From an uncultured Alphaproteobacteria bacterium (lineage in GTDB: Bacteria; Pseudomonadota; Alphaproteobacteria; Rs-D84), in NCBI GenBank assembly GCA_934272785.1, contig CAKQSE010000002.1:62001-126000 (forward strand): a stretch of DNA of 64,000 nt, written 5' to 3'. The notes beneath the pieces are model-generated. The model made no database searches. It saw nothing but the letters and a program-made list of their open reading frames with translations, and was not told the DNA's origin. The number at the start of each line of letters is the position of its first letter. The stretch's first letter is position 1. Shown piece after piece: positions 40,833 to 49,002 of the stretch. The position numbers and the translations under genes were made by a program.

Positions 40833-43040
40833 TTACATAAAGTTTTGCGGATTCACGTCAACCTTGACCCGCATGTTAGCGTGGGCACGCACCGCCCGCA
40901 ACCAGTGAGCCACAACCGGTTGCAGTAATGTTGTTGGACCACCCATGACCAAGAACCGCATACGATACCAATTTCTGATTTGATACACACCCGCCGCAAT
41001 CGGCCCCATAATTTTTACGCCCGCCGCAATCGGCACGGCCGCCGCCAATGCGGTGCAGTATTTTTTCAGCGCGTCTTCGCGTTGGCATTCGACAATCACA
41101 GCAATCAATTGTCCAAACGGTGGCATTTTTGCTGAACGCCGTGACGCCATGTCGGACGCCATAAACGCATCGCGATCACCCGCACATATTGCGCGCAAAA
41201 CCGGATGGTCTGGTTGATAGGTTTGCAGCAGCACCCGCCCCGGAAATTCACCACGTCCAGCACGACCGGCAACCTGGAACAACTGCTGGAACGTGTGTTC
41301 GGCGGCGCGGAAATCGGTCCCAAACAATCCCATATCCGCATCCACAACACCAACCAGCGTCAGGTTCGGGAAATGGTGCCCCTTGGCCAGAATCTGGGTT
41401 CCGATAACGATATCTATTTCGCCGTTTTCCATTTTCGTGACCAGGCGTTCCAGTGCCTGGCGCGATGAAATCGTATCACTGGACACCAATGCAACCCGCG
41501 CCGATGGGAAACGGGCGGATACCTCCTCTGCTATCTTTTCCAGGCCCGCGCCACGCATGGACACGTCGCCCCCACAATCGGGACATTTTGTTGGCATTGG
41601 CGCGGTGCGCCCACACATATGACACAGCAATTTGCCCACCGCGCGATGGTATGTCATGCCCACGCTGCAATCAGGGCAACCGGCAACCCAACCGCACTTT
41701 TTACACTGAACAATCGGGGCAAAGCCACGCCGATTTATAAACAGCATTACCTGGCGATGTGCCGCGATGGTATCTGAAATCGCAGTGCACAATGGCGCGG
41801 ATAAAAATCCGTTATGTGGCGCGGCGTCTGCGTCATCCGACGGCAACCGATATACGTCCGGTCGGTTTTCACGCAAATCAATCGTTTCAATTGTTGGCAT
41901 TTGCGCCCCACCAAATCGCGACACCAGGCGCAGCGATTTGTATTTACCCGACTGGACATTTTGTAATGTTTCGGCGGCGGGCGTCGCACTGGCCAGCACG
42001 ACCGGGAATCCGGCGATTTTTGCGCGCAGGACCGCCATATCACGCGCATGATAGTTACCCATATCTTCCTGTTTATATGACGTATCGTGTTCTTCGTCCA
42101 CGACAATCAGCCCCAGATTTTGCCACGGCAGGAACAGCGCACTGCGCGTGCCGACGACCATACGAATTTCGCCATTTAATACCCCACGCCATATTTCACG
42201 CCGACGCGCCGCGGTTAAATTACTGTGCCATACAACGGGGGCGGCACCAAATCGTGCAGTAAATCGGTGCATAAATTGCGCAGTCAGTGCGATTTCCGGC
42301 ATCATCAGCAACACCGACGCCCCACGCGAATACGCACGCCATGCAGCATCAAAATAAACCTGGGTTTTACCACTGCCCGTGATGCCATCCAATAAAAATA
42401 CCGAAAATCCACCCACATCAATCGCCGCACCAATCGTATCCGCCGCAGATTGCTGTTCTGGATTCAACACAACGTTTCCCATATCGCGATATTGGACTGA
42501 ACTTTGCTCTCTGCTCTTTACTCTCTGCTCTCTCGGTATCAATAACCCCTGGCCTATCATTGTGTGGATCACAGATGCACTGACGTGCGCGATATTTTGG
42601 ATATCTGACGCCGACATCGGGTCGCCATCGTTTGACGCAAACGCATCCGCCACCGCCAGGCGCGACGCGGTCATACGCACATTATCCGTGATATTCAGGC
42701 CATACAACTGTTCCATCTTGGGCGGGGAAAACGCGTCGGGGACATTTACAATCAGACGCAACACCGCACCCGGCGTCATCAGTGTCCAACCGGACATCTT
42801 GGCAATCCATTGCAAATCCGCCACCGCCAGGCGCGCATCATACACATCTGATACATTTTTGATTTTTTCCGCCGGCAACCCAGAATCACCAATTCCCCAC
42901 ACGACGCCAATATATGGCCGGTTCATAACACGGCACGCCACAAATTGTCCTAAATCCGCCGGCGCGGTCAGCCGGTAATCATATCCGGCATTTACAACAT
43001 TTGGTATTAAAACTTTGACGACATCGCCCGCGTTAAACAT
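40833..43040 (-). CDS. priA: Primosomal protein N' (replication restart helicase PriA)
   Basis: 735 residues from ATG 43040, chosen because MFNAGDVVKVLIPN is the usual PriA start. The 3'-DNA-binding domain is N-terminal. Walker A is GITGSGKTQVY and DEEHD motif II is in VVDEEHDTSYKQ. The paired zinc modules CKKCGWVAGCPDC and CHMCGRTAPMPTKCPDC follow. GTQILAKGHHFPNLTLVGVVDAD and the C-terminal domain are intact. About 14 residues at 168-181 (EQRVKSREQSS) are encoded by a copy of the genome's GAGAGCAGAG intergenic repeat, inserted in frame between the N-terminal domain and the motor. Confidence 0.97.
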   Translation of the reverse strand: MFNAGDVVKVLIPNVVNAGYDYRLTAPADLGQFVACRVMNRPYIGVVWGIGDSGLPAEKIKNVSDVYDARLAVADLQWIAKMSGWTLMTPGAVLRLIVNVPDAFSPPKMEQLYGLNITDNVRMTASRLAVADAFASNDGDPMSASDIQNIAHVSASVIHTMIGQGLLIPREQRVKSREQSSVQYRDMGNVVLNPEQQSAADTIGAAIDVGGFSVFLLDGITGSGKTQVYFDAAWRAYSRGASVLLMMPEIALTAQFMHRFTARFGAAPVVWHSNLTAARRREIWRGVLNGEIRMVVGTRSALFLPWQNLGLIVVDEEHDTSYKQEDMGNYHARDMAVLRAKIAGFPVVLASATPAAETLQNVQSGKYKSLRLVSRFGGAQMPTIETIDLRENRPDVYRLPSDDADAAPHNGFLSAPLCTAISDTIAAHRQVMLFINRRGFAPIVQCKKCGWVAGCPDCSVGMTYHRAVGKLLCHMCGRTAPMPTKCPDCGGDVSMRGAGLEKIAEEVSARFPSARVALVSSDTISSRQALERLVTKMENGEIDIVIGTQILAKGHHFPNLTLVGVVDADMGLFGTDFRAAEHTFQQLFQVAGRAGRGEFPGRVLLQTYQPDHPVLRAICAGDRDAFMASDMASRRSAKMPPFGQLIAVIVECQREDALKKYCTALAAAVPIAAGVKIMGPIAAGVYQIRNWYRMRFLVMGGPTTLLQPVVAHWLRAVRAHANMRVKVDVNPQNFM
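42502..42534 (-). repeat. Intergenic-type repeat inserted in frame in priA
   Basis: On the minus strand this reads as GAGAGCAGAGAGTAAAGAGC plus AGAGAGCAAAG. This is the same purine-rich word that opens the intergenic repeat blocks at 320, 19495, 46679, 51405 and 51960. The frame stays open across it. Confidence 0.75.
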
Positions 43041-43112
43041 AATGACAAAATACTTGTTTTTTTCGTTTTTTTCAATACCATTTATTATAATTTTTAACAA
43101 TGCGGGGAACAC

Positions 43113-43859
43113 ATGTGGAAACAGTTTTACGAGATTTGTGATATTTTATGCAATCTGATACCAGATCCGCACGTCCGCCGCCGCATTCGTAAAAAGAAAC
43201 TGTTTGACTGGCGCGCGAAATACAACGCCCTGCGCGCGGCATGCCCTGAATTAAAATTCAGACACGTCAAAATGATAAAGGGCGGATGGAACATCGGTTT
43301 CATCGTTGACCACAAATACGTTTTTAAAACACGCAAGTTTTTTAATGCGACCGTTCCGGCCGAACGTATCATGCGGGAAAAGCGAATTACAGACGCGTTT
43401 GAAACAATTTCGCCCCTGCGCATACCCAAGATTGAAATTATCAACGCGGGCAAATATACGTTCTATAAATACAATTTTATTCCGGGCAAGAATCTGAACA
43501 CATGTTCGGCCCGAACAATTCGTCGCAATGCGTGGCGTTGGGGGGCCCAGTTGGCCGGATTTATAAACGCCGTGCACAATGCCAGACCGGTCGAAATCCG
43601 CGACATGCAACGCGGTGATGGCGATGGGTGGAACCATAACGACATATGTAACAACATTATCATCAATCCAAAAACGATGGATATTGTTGGACTGATTGAT
43701 TGGGAATATGCGGGCTGGGGCCGACTGGATACGGAATTTAACAACTGCACCGCGTTTTCAAAAAAGATGCGCGCGTCCGATATTCTGATTGCGATACAGT
43801 CTGAATATCAATCAATGCAGCCAGAAAAAAATCCAACTGACGGCGAACAAAATTATTGA
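43113..43859 (+). CDS. APH/choline-kinase-fold phosphotransferase
   Basis: 248 residues. The kinase core shows GGWNIGFIVDHKYVFKTRKF (nucleotide loop and Lys), YKYNFIPGKNLN, then HNDICNNIIINPKTMDIVGLIDWEYAGWGRLDTEF. The last segment contains the Brenner motif HxDxxxxN and the metal Asp in IDWE. This fold phosphorylates aminoglycosides, choline, ethanolamine or LPS sugars. A choline/LPS-sugar kinase role fits as well as an antibiotic one, and the substrate cannot be read. CGGGGAA precedes the ATG. It is divergent from priA. Confidence 0.82.
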   Translation: MWKQFYEICDILCNLIPDPHVRRRIRKKKLFDWRAKYNALRAACPELKFRHVKMIKGGWNIGFIVDHKYVFKTRKFFNATVPAERIMREKRITDAFETISPLRIPKIEIINAGKYTFYKYNFIPGKNLNTCSARTIRRNAWRWGAQLAGFINAVHNARPVEIRDMQRGDGDGWNHNDICNNIIINPKTMDIVGLIDWEYAGWGRLDTEFNNCTAFSKKMRASDILIAIQSEYQSMQPEKNPTDGEQNY

Positions 43860-43883
43860 CAACAAATATTTTTGTCCTATATT
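43856..43883 (+). promoter_or_regulatory. Promoter of the 154-residue unknown gene
   Basis: TTGACA (43856-43861), 16-bp spacer, TATATT (43878-43883), about 35 nt before the ATG and overlapping the end of the kinase gene. Confidence 0.7.
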
Positions 43884-43918
43884 ACCCCTGTAATAAATAA
43901 ACCAAGGGGACGTGTCGC

Positions 43919-44383
43919 ATGGAACACTTTAACAAAAAGCAATCCGCCAGCCAGGCAAAATTTGGCGAATTCACACGTAAAATCTCGGCCGAGGTTATCG
44001 AACGTTACGGTCCATCATATGCAACCCAGGACACTGTCCGCAACACATGGCGCGCAGAATTACCATATACCCAGGAAATTGCCGACCTGTTGGTGTTAAA
44101 GGCACGCGTGTTTGTCCGCATGCTGGACGAAGACTCATCTGATTCCAAGAATATGGGATTTCTGGACGCGTTGACCACATTGATGGCAGATTACCTGTCG
44201 GCATATACAATGCGCGCCCCCGGCGTGCCAAAGCGCAAAGTTGCCAAGGAAATCCTGAAACGCCAATTGTTCACCGAATTCCCATATATCATTAAATTAA
44301 AGGCCACCCAAGAATCTGCACGTAATGCGCGACGCCCCTTTGTCCGCGCGACATTTGGTGGCAAATCGGGTCATCAACGGTAA
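43919..44383 (+). CDS. Unknown 154-residue protein
   Basis: No family recognised. Soluble, helical and basic at the C terminus (FVRATFGGKSGHQR). Landmarks are AKFGEFTRKISAEVIERYGPSYATQ, LPYTQEIADLLVLKARVFVRMLDED and KRKVAKEILKRQLFTEFPYIIKLKAT. CCAAGGGGAC precedes the ATG. It has its own strong promoter, so it is a real, probably well-expressed gene. Its 3' end overlaps miaA convergently by 10 bp. Confidence 0.7.
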   Translation: MEHFNKKQSASQAKFGEFTRKISAEVIERYGPSYATQDTVRNTWRAELPYTQEIADLLVLKARVFVRMLDEDSSDSKNMGFLDALTTLMADYLSAYTMRAPGVPKRKVAKEILKRQLFTEFPYIIKLKATQESARNARRPFVRATFGGKSGHQR

Positions 44384-45252
44384 TCCGTAACCGGGACGTC
44401 TGAACGGTCCAAAATTAAATCGGCAGCGAACTGAGTGCGAAACCACGTTCGCTGCCGTTTTGCATATTGATTTGTTTTTGTAATCCAGTTCTGGATACAC
44501 GCGTCCATATCAATTTCCCCGCGCAGGTATGCAACAATTTGCGCCGCACCAATTGCGCGCCGCGCGTCCCATTTTGCATCAATTACCGCGCGCCCTTCGT
44601 CAATTGCGCCACCAGTCAACATTTTTGGCACGCGCGCCGCAATGCGGTCCCGCAACACGTCCAGTGGCGGATTTATCAGGATTTTAAACGCGTCAGGCGC
44701 AATCGCACCCATGCGCGGCATATTTTGGAACTCTGTGATGTGATGACCAGTTTGTAAAAAGACCTCTAACCCCCGGGCAACGCGTTGCGGGTCGGTTGCG
44801 GTAAATTCGGCGGGCAACATGCGACGCGCCGCGTCAATATCGTTTGCCACCAATTCACGCGCCCGGCGACGCACCGCATCATCAATATCGGGCATTGGCG
44901 AAATACCGTTTATAATCGCATTTATATAATACCCCGTGCCACCAACAAATATCGGTGTGCGCCCCGCGCGCACTGCCGCATCGTATTCACGCCGCGCCAG
45001 GTCCAGGTAATCCGCCACACTGATTTGTTTGTCCAATGGCAAAATTGAAAACAGTTTATACGGCACGCCGTCGATTTCATCGGTTATTTCGCGACCGGCG
45101 AACGGACTGGCCGAAATGTTTTCAATTCCGCGGTAAATTTGAACACTGTCGCAATTTATGATTGTGCCATTTGTTTCACGCGCCAGCCGATCGGCAAAGT
45201 CTGATTTGCCGGATGCAGTTGGGCCGGTAATAATGTATGCTGCATGTTTCAT
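44374..45252 (-). CDS. miaA: tRNA dimethylallyltransferase
   Basis: Adds an isopentenyl group to A37 of tRNAs reading UNN codons. P-loop GPTASGKS at residues 9-16, CDSVQIYRG with the catalytic Asp, the DQ-type segment replaced by LDKQISVADYLDLARR, and VGGTGYYINAII. The DPQRVARGLEVF family motif follows. 292 residues is normal. A consensus promoter lies 9 nt before the ATG without a ribosome-binding site, so initiation may be leaderless. Confidence 0.96.
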   Translation of the reverse strand: MKHAAYIITGPTASGKSDFADRLARETNGTIINCDSVQIYRGIENISASPFAGREITDEIDGVPYKLFSILPLDKQISVADYLDLARREYDAAVRAGRTPIFVGGTGYYINAIINGISPMPDIDDAVRRRARELVANDIDAARRMLPAEFTATDPQRVARGLEVFLQTGHHITEFQNMPRMGAIAPDAFKILINPPLDVLRDRIAARVPKMLTGGAIDEGRAVIDAKWDARRAIGAAQIVAYLRGEIDMDACIQNWITKTNQYAKRQRTWFRTQFAADLILDRSDVPVTDYR

Positions 45253-45261
45253 TTCGCCCTA

Positions 45262-45304
45262 AGTATAAAATTCCATTGTAATTTTGTCAACGGCGCGCTA
45301 TGAT
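45262..45304. promoter_or_regulatory. Interlocked divergent promoters of miaA (-) and gapA (+)
   Basis: For miaA: TTGACA (45290-45285, minus), 17 bp, TATACT (45267-45262). For gapA: TTGTAA (45276-45281), 17 bp, TATGAT (45299-45304). Each -35 box lies in the spacer of the other promoter, so polymerase cannot occupy both at once. Confidence 0.7.
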
Positions 45305-45343
45305 ACGCGCGTTACAGTAACACAAAACAAGAAAGGAAGAAAT

Positions 45344-46345
45344 ATGTCAAAAATCAGAGTTGCTATCAATGGATTCGGCCGCATTGGTCGCCTGGTATTG
45401 CGCGCGGCGTTGGAATCCAAACGTGATGATATTGAATTTGTGGCCGTGAATGACCTGGCCCCGGCGGAACAGAACGCATACCTGTTGCAATATGATTCTG
45501 TGCATGGGAAATTACCGATGGACGTTAAATTGGACGGCGAATATATCATTGTCGGCGACCAGAAAATCAAATGCATTGCCGAAAAAGACCCAACAAAATT
45601 GCCATGGCGTGAATTGGGTATCGATATCGTTATGGAATGCACCGGTATCTTTACCGCCGCGGACAAGGCACGCGTTCACCTGGACGCGGGCGCAAAACGC
45701 GTTTTGGTTTCGGCCCCATCGGCGGGCGCAGATGCCACAATCGTATATGGGGTCAACCAAGATACATTGAAACCAACCGACCTGATTGTTTCAAATGCGT
45801 CATGCACAACAAACTGTCTGGCCCCGGTGGCCCAGGTTTTGGACAATACATTTGGTATTGAATCTGGCTGGATGACAACCGTGCACGCATATACCGGCGA
45901 CCAGCAATTGCTGGATAAAAATCACAAGGATTTCCGTCGCGCACGTGCGGCAAACCTGTCCATGATTCCGACCAGCACCGGCGCGGCCAAGGCGATTGGC
46001 CTGGTTCTGCCGAATCTGGCGGGCAAATTGGACGGTATGGCAATCCGCGTGCCGACCCCAGACGTTTCGGTTGTTGAATTGGTTGTGAATTTAAAGCGGC
46101 CTGCGACAGTCGACGCGGTCAACGCCGCAATGCGCGCCGCCGAATCAAAAACATTTGGATACAATGACAAACCATTGGTTTCCATTGATTTCACCCACGA
46201 CGCACACAGTTCCATTTTTGACGCCGGCCAGACCAAGGTCCTGGGCGACAACCTGGTTCATGTGACCGCATGGTATGATAATGAATGGGGATTTTCAAAT
46301 CGTATGGGCGACACCGCCGTTGCGATGGGGAAACTGATTAAATAA
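45344..46345 (+). CDS. gapA: Glyceraldehyde-3-phosphate dehydrogenase
   Basis: Oxidises glyceraldehyde-3-phosphate to 1,3-bisphosphoglycerate with NAD, in glycolysis. VAINGFGRIGRLVLRA is the Rossmann start, SNASCTTNCLAP contains the catalytic Cys, and HAYTGDQQLLDKNHKDFRRARAAN and WYDNEWGFSNRM are typical. 333 residues from ATG 45344, preceded by AAGAAAGGAAG. The upstream promoter is interlocked with that of miaA. A terminator follows at once. Confidence 0.98.
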   Translation: MSKIRVAINGFGRIGRLVLRAALESKRDDIEFVAVNDLAPAEQNAYLLQYDSVHGKLPMDVKLDGEYIIVGDQKIKCIAEKDPTKLPWRELGIDIVMECTGIFTAADKARVHLDAGAKRVLVSAPSAGADATIVYGVNQDTLKPTDLIVSNASCTTNCLAPVAQVLDNTFGIESGWMTTVHAYTGDQQLLDKNHKDFRRARAANLSMIPTSTGAAKAIGLVLPNLAGKLDGMAIRVPTPDVSVVELVVNLKRPATVDAVNAAMRAAESKTFGYNDKPLVSIDFTHDAHSSIFDAGQTKVLGDNLVHVTAWYDNEWGFSNRMGDTAVAMGKLIK

Positions 46346-46378
46346 CAAACGGGGCAATGCCCCGTTTGTTATTTTCAC
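46345..46378 (+). terminator. Terminator of gapA
   Basis: AACAAACGGGGC-AAT-GCCCCGTTTGTT: a 12-bp stem, with T residues after. Confidence 0.9.
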
Positions 46379-46446
46379 CCTTGTAAAAACAAGGGCATAT
46401 CATTACATATGTGGTGTCCCAGACAAAACCCAAGAAAGGAGACCGC

Positions 46447-46647
46447 ATGCAGAAAAACAAAGTCCTGACCCCGGAAATAATCGCATCGATTGACAACACA
46501 ATCCGTTTGATGAAGGAATTGCACCTGGATAACGACCAGGATAAACGCCACATCGATGGACGAATTGCCGCACTGGAATGGATAAAAACCGGTCAAGGTG
46601 GCAAAATTATCGTGAACGTCCCCAAGAATATGCCCGACGCAGAATAA
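46447..46647 (+). CDS. Unknown 66-residue protein
   Basis: The start at ATG 46447 follows GAAAGGAGA. Sequence: VLTPEIIASIDNTIRLMKELHLDND, then KRHIDGRIAALEWIKTGQGGKIIVNVPKNMPD. Two helices and a short beta hairpin. No family recognised. It has its own terminator, so it is a monocistronic small gene. Confidence 0.68.
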   Translation: MQKNKVLTPEIIASIDNTIRLMKELHLDNDQDKRHIDGRIAALEWIKTGQGGKIIVNVPKNMPDAE

Positions 46648-46650
46648 AAA

Positions 46651-46678
46651 TCAAACGCCCCCACGGGCGTTTTTTATT
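46651..46678 (+). terminator. Terminator after the 66-residue gene
   Basis: ACGCCC-CCAC-GGGCGT then TTTTTATTTA. Confidence 0.85.
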
Positions 46679-46752
46679 TAGAGAGCAGAGAGCAAATTAT
46701 TCTTCCGCCGAAACGGCGGTAAATTCTGGTGCCCCGGGCCAATACTTCCGGG
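46679..46752. repeat. Short intergenic repeat block
   Basis: Starts GAGAGCAGAGAGC directly behind the terminator, like the other blocks. It contains TTCCGCCGAAACGGCGGTAA, a small palindrome. Confidence 0.6.
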
Positions 46753-46794
46753 TTAAATAAAAAACACATCGTTTCCGATGTGTTTTTTATTTAA
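46753..46794 (-). terminator. Terminator of tRNA-Asp
   Basis: Near-perfect inverted repeat TTAAATAAAAAACACATCG/CGATGTGTTTTTTATTTAA around TTTC, just past the tRNA CCA on the minus strand. Confidence 0.88.
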
Positions 46795-46795
46795 C

Positions 46796-46872
46796 TGGCG
46801 GGATTGAAGGGGCTCGAACCCTCGACCTTCTGCGTGACAGGCAGACGCTCTAACCAGCTGAGCTACAACCCC
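46796..46872 (-). tRNA. tRNA-Asp (GTC)
   Basis: Minus-strand cloverleaf. Acceptor GGGGTTG/CAATCCC, discriminator G73 as expected for aspartate, encoded CCA. Anticodon loop CTGTCAC gives GTC. T-arm GGTTCGAGCC. ATTATA at 46887-46892 (TATAAT on minus) is a likely -10 box. Confidence 0.95.
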
Positions 46873-47058
46873 AGAGCAAGGCATATATTATACTGTATGG
46901 AACATAAACGCAAGTATTTTTTTCATAAAATGAAAAATTTATTTGGGCCACAACATATATGCCACATATGGGAATAAAAACGCCTTGTTCATCGTTGCAT
47001 TTATGTAAAATAATGGTATGGTAATAATCGTTTCAAAACAAACAAGGGAGAAAACATT

Positions 47059-47523
47059 ATGACATTCAAGGTATTCACACTGGGCGCGACACTGTTGGCA
47101 CTGGCAGCATGTGGCGACAATGGCCAAAATCCGGCGAACTTGCGCGGGGCCAGCTTTGTTTCCGCGGGTGACGCGGCGAACATCACGCTGTCGTTTGATG
47201 AAAACGAAATGCGCTTCTATGGCCAGGTTGTGAATCTGTATAACGGTTCATACAGTGCCGCCGGCGATCGTATCAAATTTGACCAGGGCGCAACCACAAT
47301 GATGATGGGACCGGCCGACGCAATGACCGCCGAACGCGATTATTTCCAATTCTTGACCAAGGTTGAAAAGTATAACCTGAACGACGGCACATTGACCCTG
47401 ACCGCCGATGACGGCAAAACCATGACGTTCACCCAGGTCGAGGCCCCTGTCCCATCCGACGACAACACCGTTGTCACCGAAGAGGTCCAGGCAGTCGTCG
47501 TTGACACGCCGGTCGCAGAATAA
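47059..47523 (+). CDS. META-domain-like lipoprotein
   Basis: 154 residues. The lipobox is LAACGD. NLRGASFVSAGDAANITLSFDENEMRFYGQVVNLYNGSYSAAGDRIKF, then GPADAMTAERDYFQFLTKVEKYNLNDGTLTLTADDGKTMTF, follow the META/HslJ pattern (xxGxxxxNxYxGxY...LTxxG). The C-terminal 25 residues are a free acidic tail. AAGGGAGAAAAC precedes the ATG. META proteins in other bacteria are linked to envelope stress; the precise role is unknown. Confidence 0.75.
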   Translation: MTFKVFTLGATLLALAACGDNGQNPANLRGASFVSAGDAANITLSFDENEMRFYGQVVNLYNGSYSAAGDRIKFDQGATTMMMGPADAMTAERDYFQFLTKVEKYNLNDGTLTLTADDGKTMTFTQVEAPVPSDDNTVVTEEVQAVVVDTPVAE

Positions 47524-47543
47524 TAAAAACCGACCAACAAAAA

Positions 47544-47576
47544 AACGGGTTGCGATTTACGCAACCCGTTTTTTTG
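47544..47576. terminator. Bidirectional terminator
   Basis: AACGGGTTGCG-ATTTA-CGCAACCCGTT with A6 and T7 flanks, between the META lipoprotein and the GNAT gene. It extends into the GNAT 3' end. Confidence 0.9.
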
Positions 47577-48078
47577 CCAGCCCCTCGTTATAATAATATT
47601 CTTTGATGCCGCGTCTATATACAGAATCTCTCACAGACGTCAGTTCAAAATCGTAACGATTTATCAATTTTTGCAACTGAGACAAGTTATTCTCGGCCAC
47701 TGTCATCAACGGTTTATCCGTTCCCAGCATTTCAAATGAATTTTCTATTAAATGCGATGCGATACCCTGATACCTGTATTCTGGATCAACAAATAAACAA
47801 CAAATCTTCTTTTCTTCATCAGTGTTTTTTAACAGTGCACAGCCAGCCAATTTATACATCTGAACCATATGGCCACTGCAAACATCGGTAAAGTTATTAT
47901 TATCTATGGCAAAAGAATAACCCCTATTCCCGTCGCGTAAACCACCCAAAAACACATTACTCAACCACTCAAAGTGCCCAGGGTAAGAACTACCAATACT
48001 CTTGGTCAATACCGGCAACTGGTTGTAAAAGCCAATATCCCTTATGCAAAAACGCGACGAATTTTTGTAAGTTACCAT
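47557..48078 (-). CDS. GNAT-family N-acetyltransferase
   Basis: 173 residues from ATG 48078, which follows the upstream stop by 1 nt. ICCLFVDPEYRYQGIASHLIENSFEMLG is the acetyl-CoA pyrophosphate-binding motif A (Q/RxxGxG/A in variant form YRYQGIA). LMTVAENNLSQLQKLINRYDFELTSVRDSVYRRG matches motif B. The substrate is unknown. It is paired with an ASCH-domain gene, and the pair is AT-richer than its surroundings. Confidence 0.82.
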   Translation of the reverse strand: MVTYKNSSRFCIRDIGFYNQLPVLTKSIGSSYPGHFEWLSNVFLGGLRDGNRGYSFAIDNNNFTDVCSGHMVQMYKLAGCALLKNTDEEKKICCLFVDPEYRYQGIASHLIENSFEMLGTDKPLMTVAENNLSQLQKLINRYDFELTSVRDSVYRRGIKEYYYNEGLAKKRVA

Positions 48079-48079
48079 C

Positions 48080-48415
48080 TCAAATTCTCTTGTTCTTGAC
48101 CACAATACCAACAACGCCGAATTTATTTTGGGCATCCTGGTCATAGAATTGTTCCATTATACTGATTGCTTTTTCTCTTTCTTCCAATCCCGTTTTTTTC
48201 ACATCAATAATATCAAACAGGGACGCAAAACTTCTTGCACGCACCAGTCCCACGACCACAACAGTGTTGCTCTTATCTCCATTTTGGAAAATGATTTCGT
48301 CACCTGGGGCTATTTGTTGTCTTTTTGTATCATACAACCTCAATTCTATTGTTTTTTTACCATTTTTTATCAAATCAAAATATGGTTGTTTTAATGTCAT
48401 ATTGTGCGTTTTCAT
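48080..48415 (-). CDS. ASCH (PUA-like) domain protein
   Basis: 111 residues. MTLKQPYFDLIKNGKKTIELRLYDTKRQQIAPGDEIIFQNGD is the ASCH start (W/LKxxYFxxIxxGxKTxExR, then GDxIxF). RARSFASLFDIIDVKKTGLEE and YGVV-like KFGVVGIVV complete it. ASCH domains are thought to bind RNA; some members hydrolyse modified cytidines. It is translationally coupled to the GNAT gene downstream. Confidence 0.85.
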   Translation of the reverse strand: MKTHNMTLKQPYFDLIKNGKKTIELRLYDTKRQQIAPGDEIIFQNGDKSNTVVVVGLVRARSFASLFDIIDVKKTGLEEREKAISIMEQFYDQDAQNKFGVVGIVVKNKRI

Positions 48416-48496
48416 ATTTTCCACCCATTGTCTCTATGCCCGCAAGGGTAACATGACGTTTAAATATTTCAAGGCGTTTTTATTACGCATTTCCGC

Positions 48497-48525
48497 TTGA
48501 CAAAATGGTGCGCACCAGTTATAAT
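48497..48525 (+). promoter_or_regulatory. Consensus promoter of tRNA-Glu
   Basis: TTGACA (48497-48502), 17-bp spacer, TATAAT (48520-48525): a perfect sigma-70-type promoter, about 32 nt before the tRNA. Confidence 0.9.
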
Positions 48526-48556
48526 CTGGCGGCAATAAAGTTGCGAACATAGTTTT

Positions 48557-48631
48557 GGCCCCATCGTCTAATGGTTAGGACACCGCCCTTTCAAGGCGAG
48601 AATCCCGGTTCGAATCCGAGTGGGGCTGCCA
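48557..48631 (+). tRNA. tRNA-Glu (TTC)
   Basis: Acceptor GGCCCCA/TGGGGCT, G73, encoded CCA. Anticodon TTC in the loop of CCGCC...GGCGA. T-arm GGTTCGAATCC. The 3' terminal 15 bases are duplicated at 48953. Confidence 0.95.
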
Positions 48632-48639
48632 AAATAAAA

Positions 48640-48668
48640 CGACCACCATTTGGTGGTCTTTTTATTTT
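48640..48668 (+). terminator. Terminator of tRNA-Glu
   Basis: GACCACC-ATTT-GGTGGTC then TTTTTATTTTG. Confidence 0.88.
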
Positions 48669-48972
48669 GTGAAGTCCCCGGATGAGAACCGCAGGTTCGA
48701 CATGATAGTTGGCAAGAACAAGCACGCATGTGCGCCGTTCGCGCCTTACGTATGGTGAGCGGTGGCGATACGCCACCAAGCGAACAATCCGAGTGGGGGC
48801 TTTTTATTTTGTCCAAAAGCCCCACGAAGGATGCGCCAGAGTACCAACGGTACGCATGGCGAATACGCAGACAAACAATTAGCAAACCCGCAAAAACGGA
48901 TATTTTATATTAGAGTTTTTGCATGGTGTTTGATTATTGTTTGACAAGGTGGCGAGTGGGGCTGCCAGAAAA
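48669..48972. repeat. Integration scar behind tRNA-Glu (duplicated tRNA 3' ends)
   Basis: The tRNA-Glu end CGAGTGGGGCTGCCA (48617-48631) is repeated exactly at 48953-48967. A partial copy, AATCCGAGTGGGGG, lies at about 48786-48799, followed by CTTTTTATTTTGT, as after the real tRNA terminator. The 300 bp between hold no credible gene. This is the att-like pattern left by elements that integrate at tRNA 3' ends and were later lost. Confidence 0.7.
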
Positions 48973-49000
48973 AAACGCCCCCGTGGGGGCGTTATCTATG
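48973..49000 (-). terminator. Terminator of the oleate hydratase gene
   Basis: AACGCCCCC/GGGGGCGTT with a 2-3 nt loop; on the minus strand a T7 run follows. Confidence 0.88.
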
Positions 49001-49002
49001 CT

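Noticed and set aside
43113..43859. Aminoglycoside resistance gene
   Set aside because: Only the general APH/choline kinase fold is visible; nothing points to aminoglycosides, and a housekeeping or LPS-sugar kinase is as likely.
48568..48885. Minus frame ending in GSPTRIRTGILALKGRCPNH
   Set aside because: Antisense of tRNA-Glu and its duplicated ends; same class of artefact.
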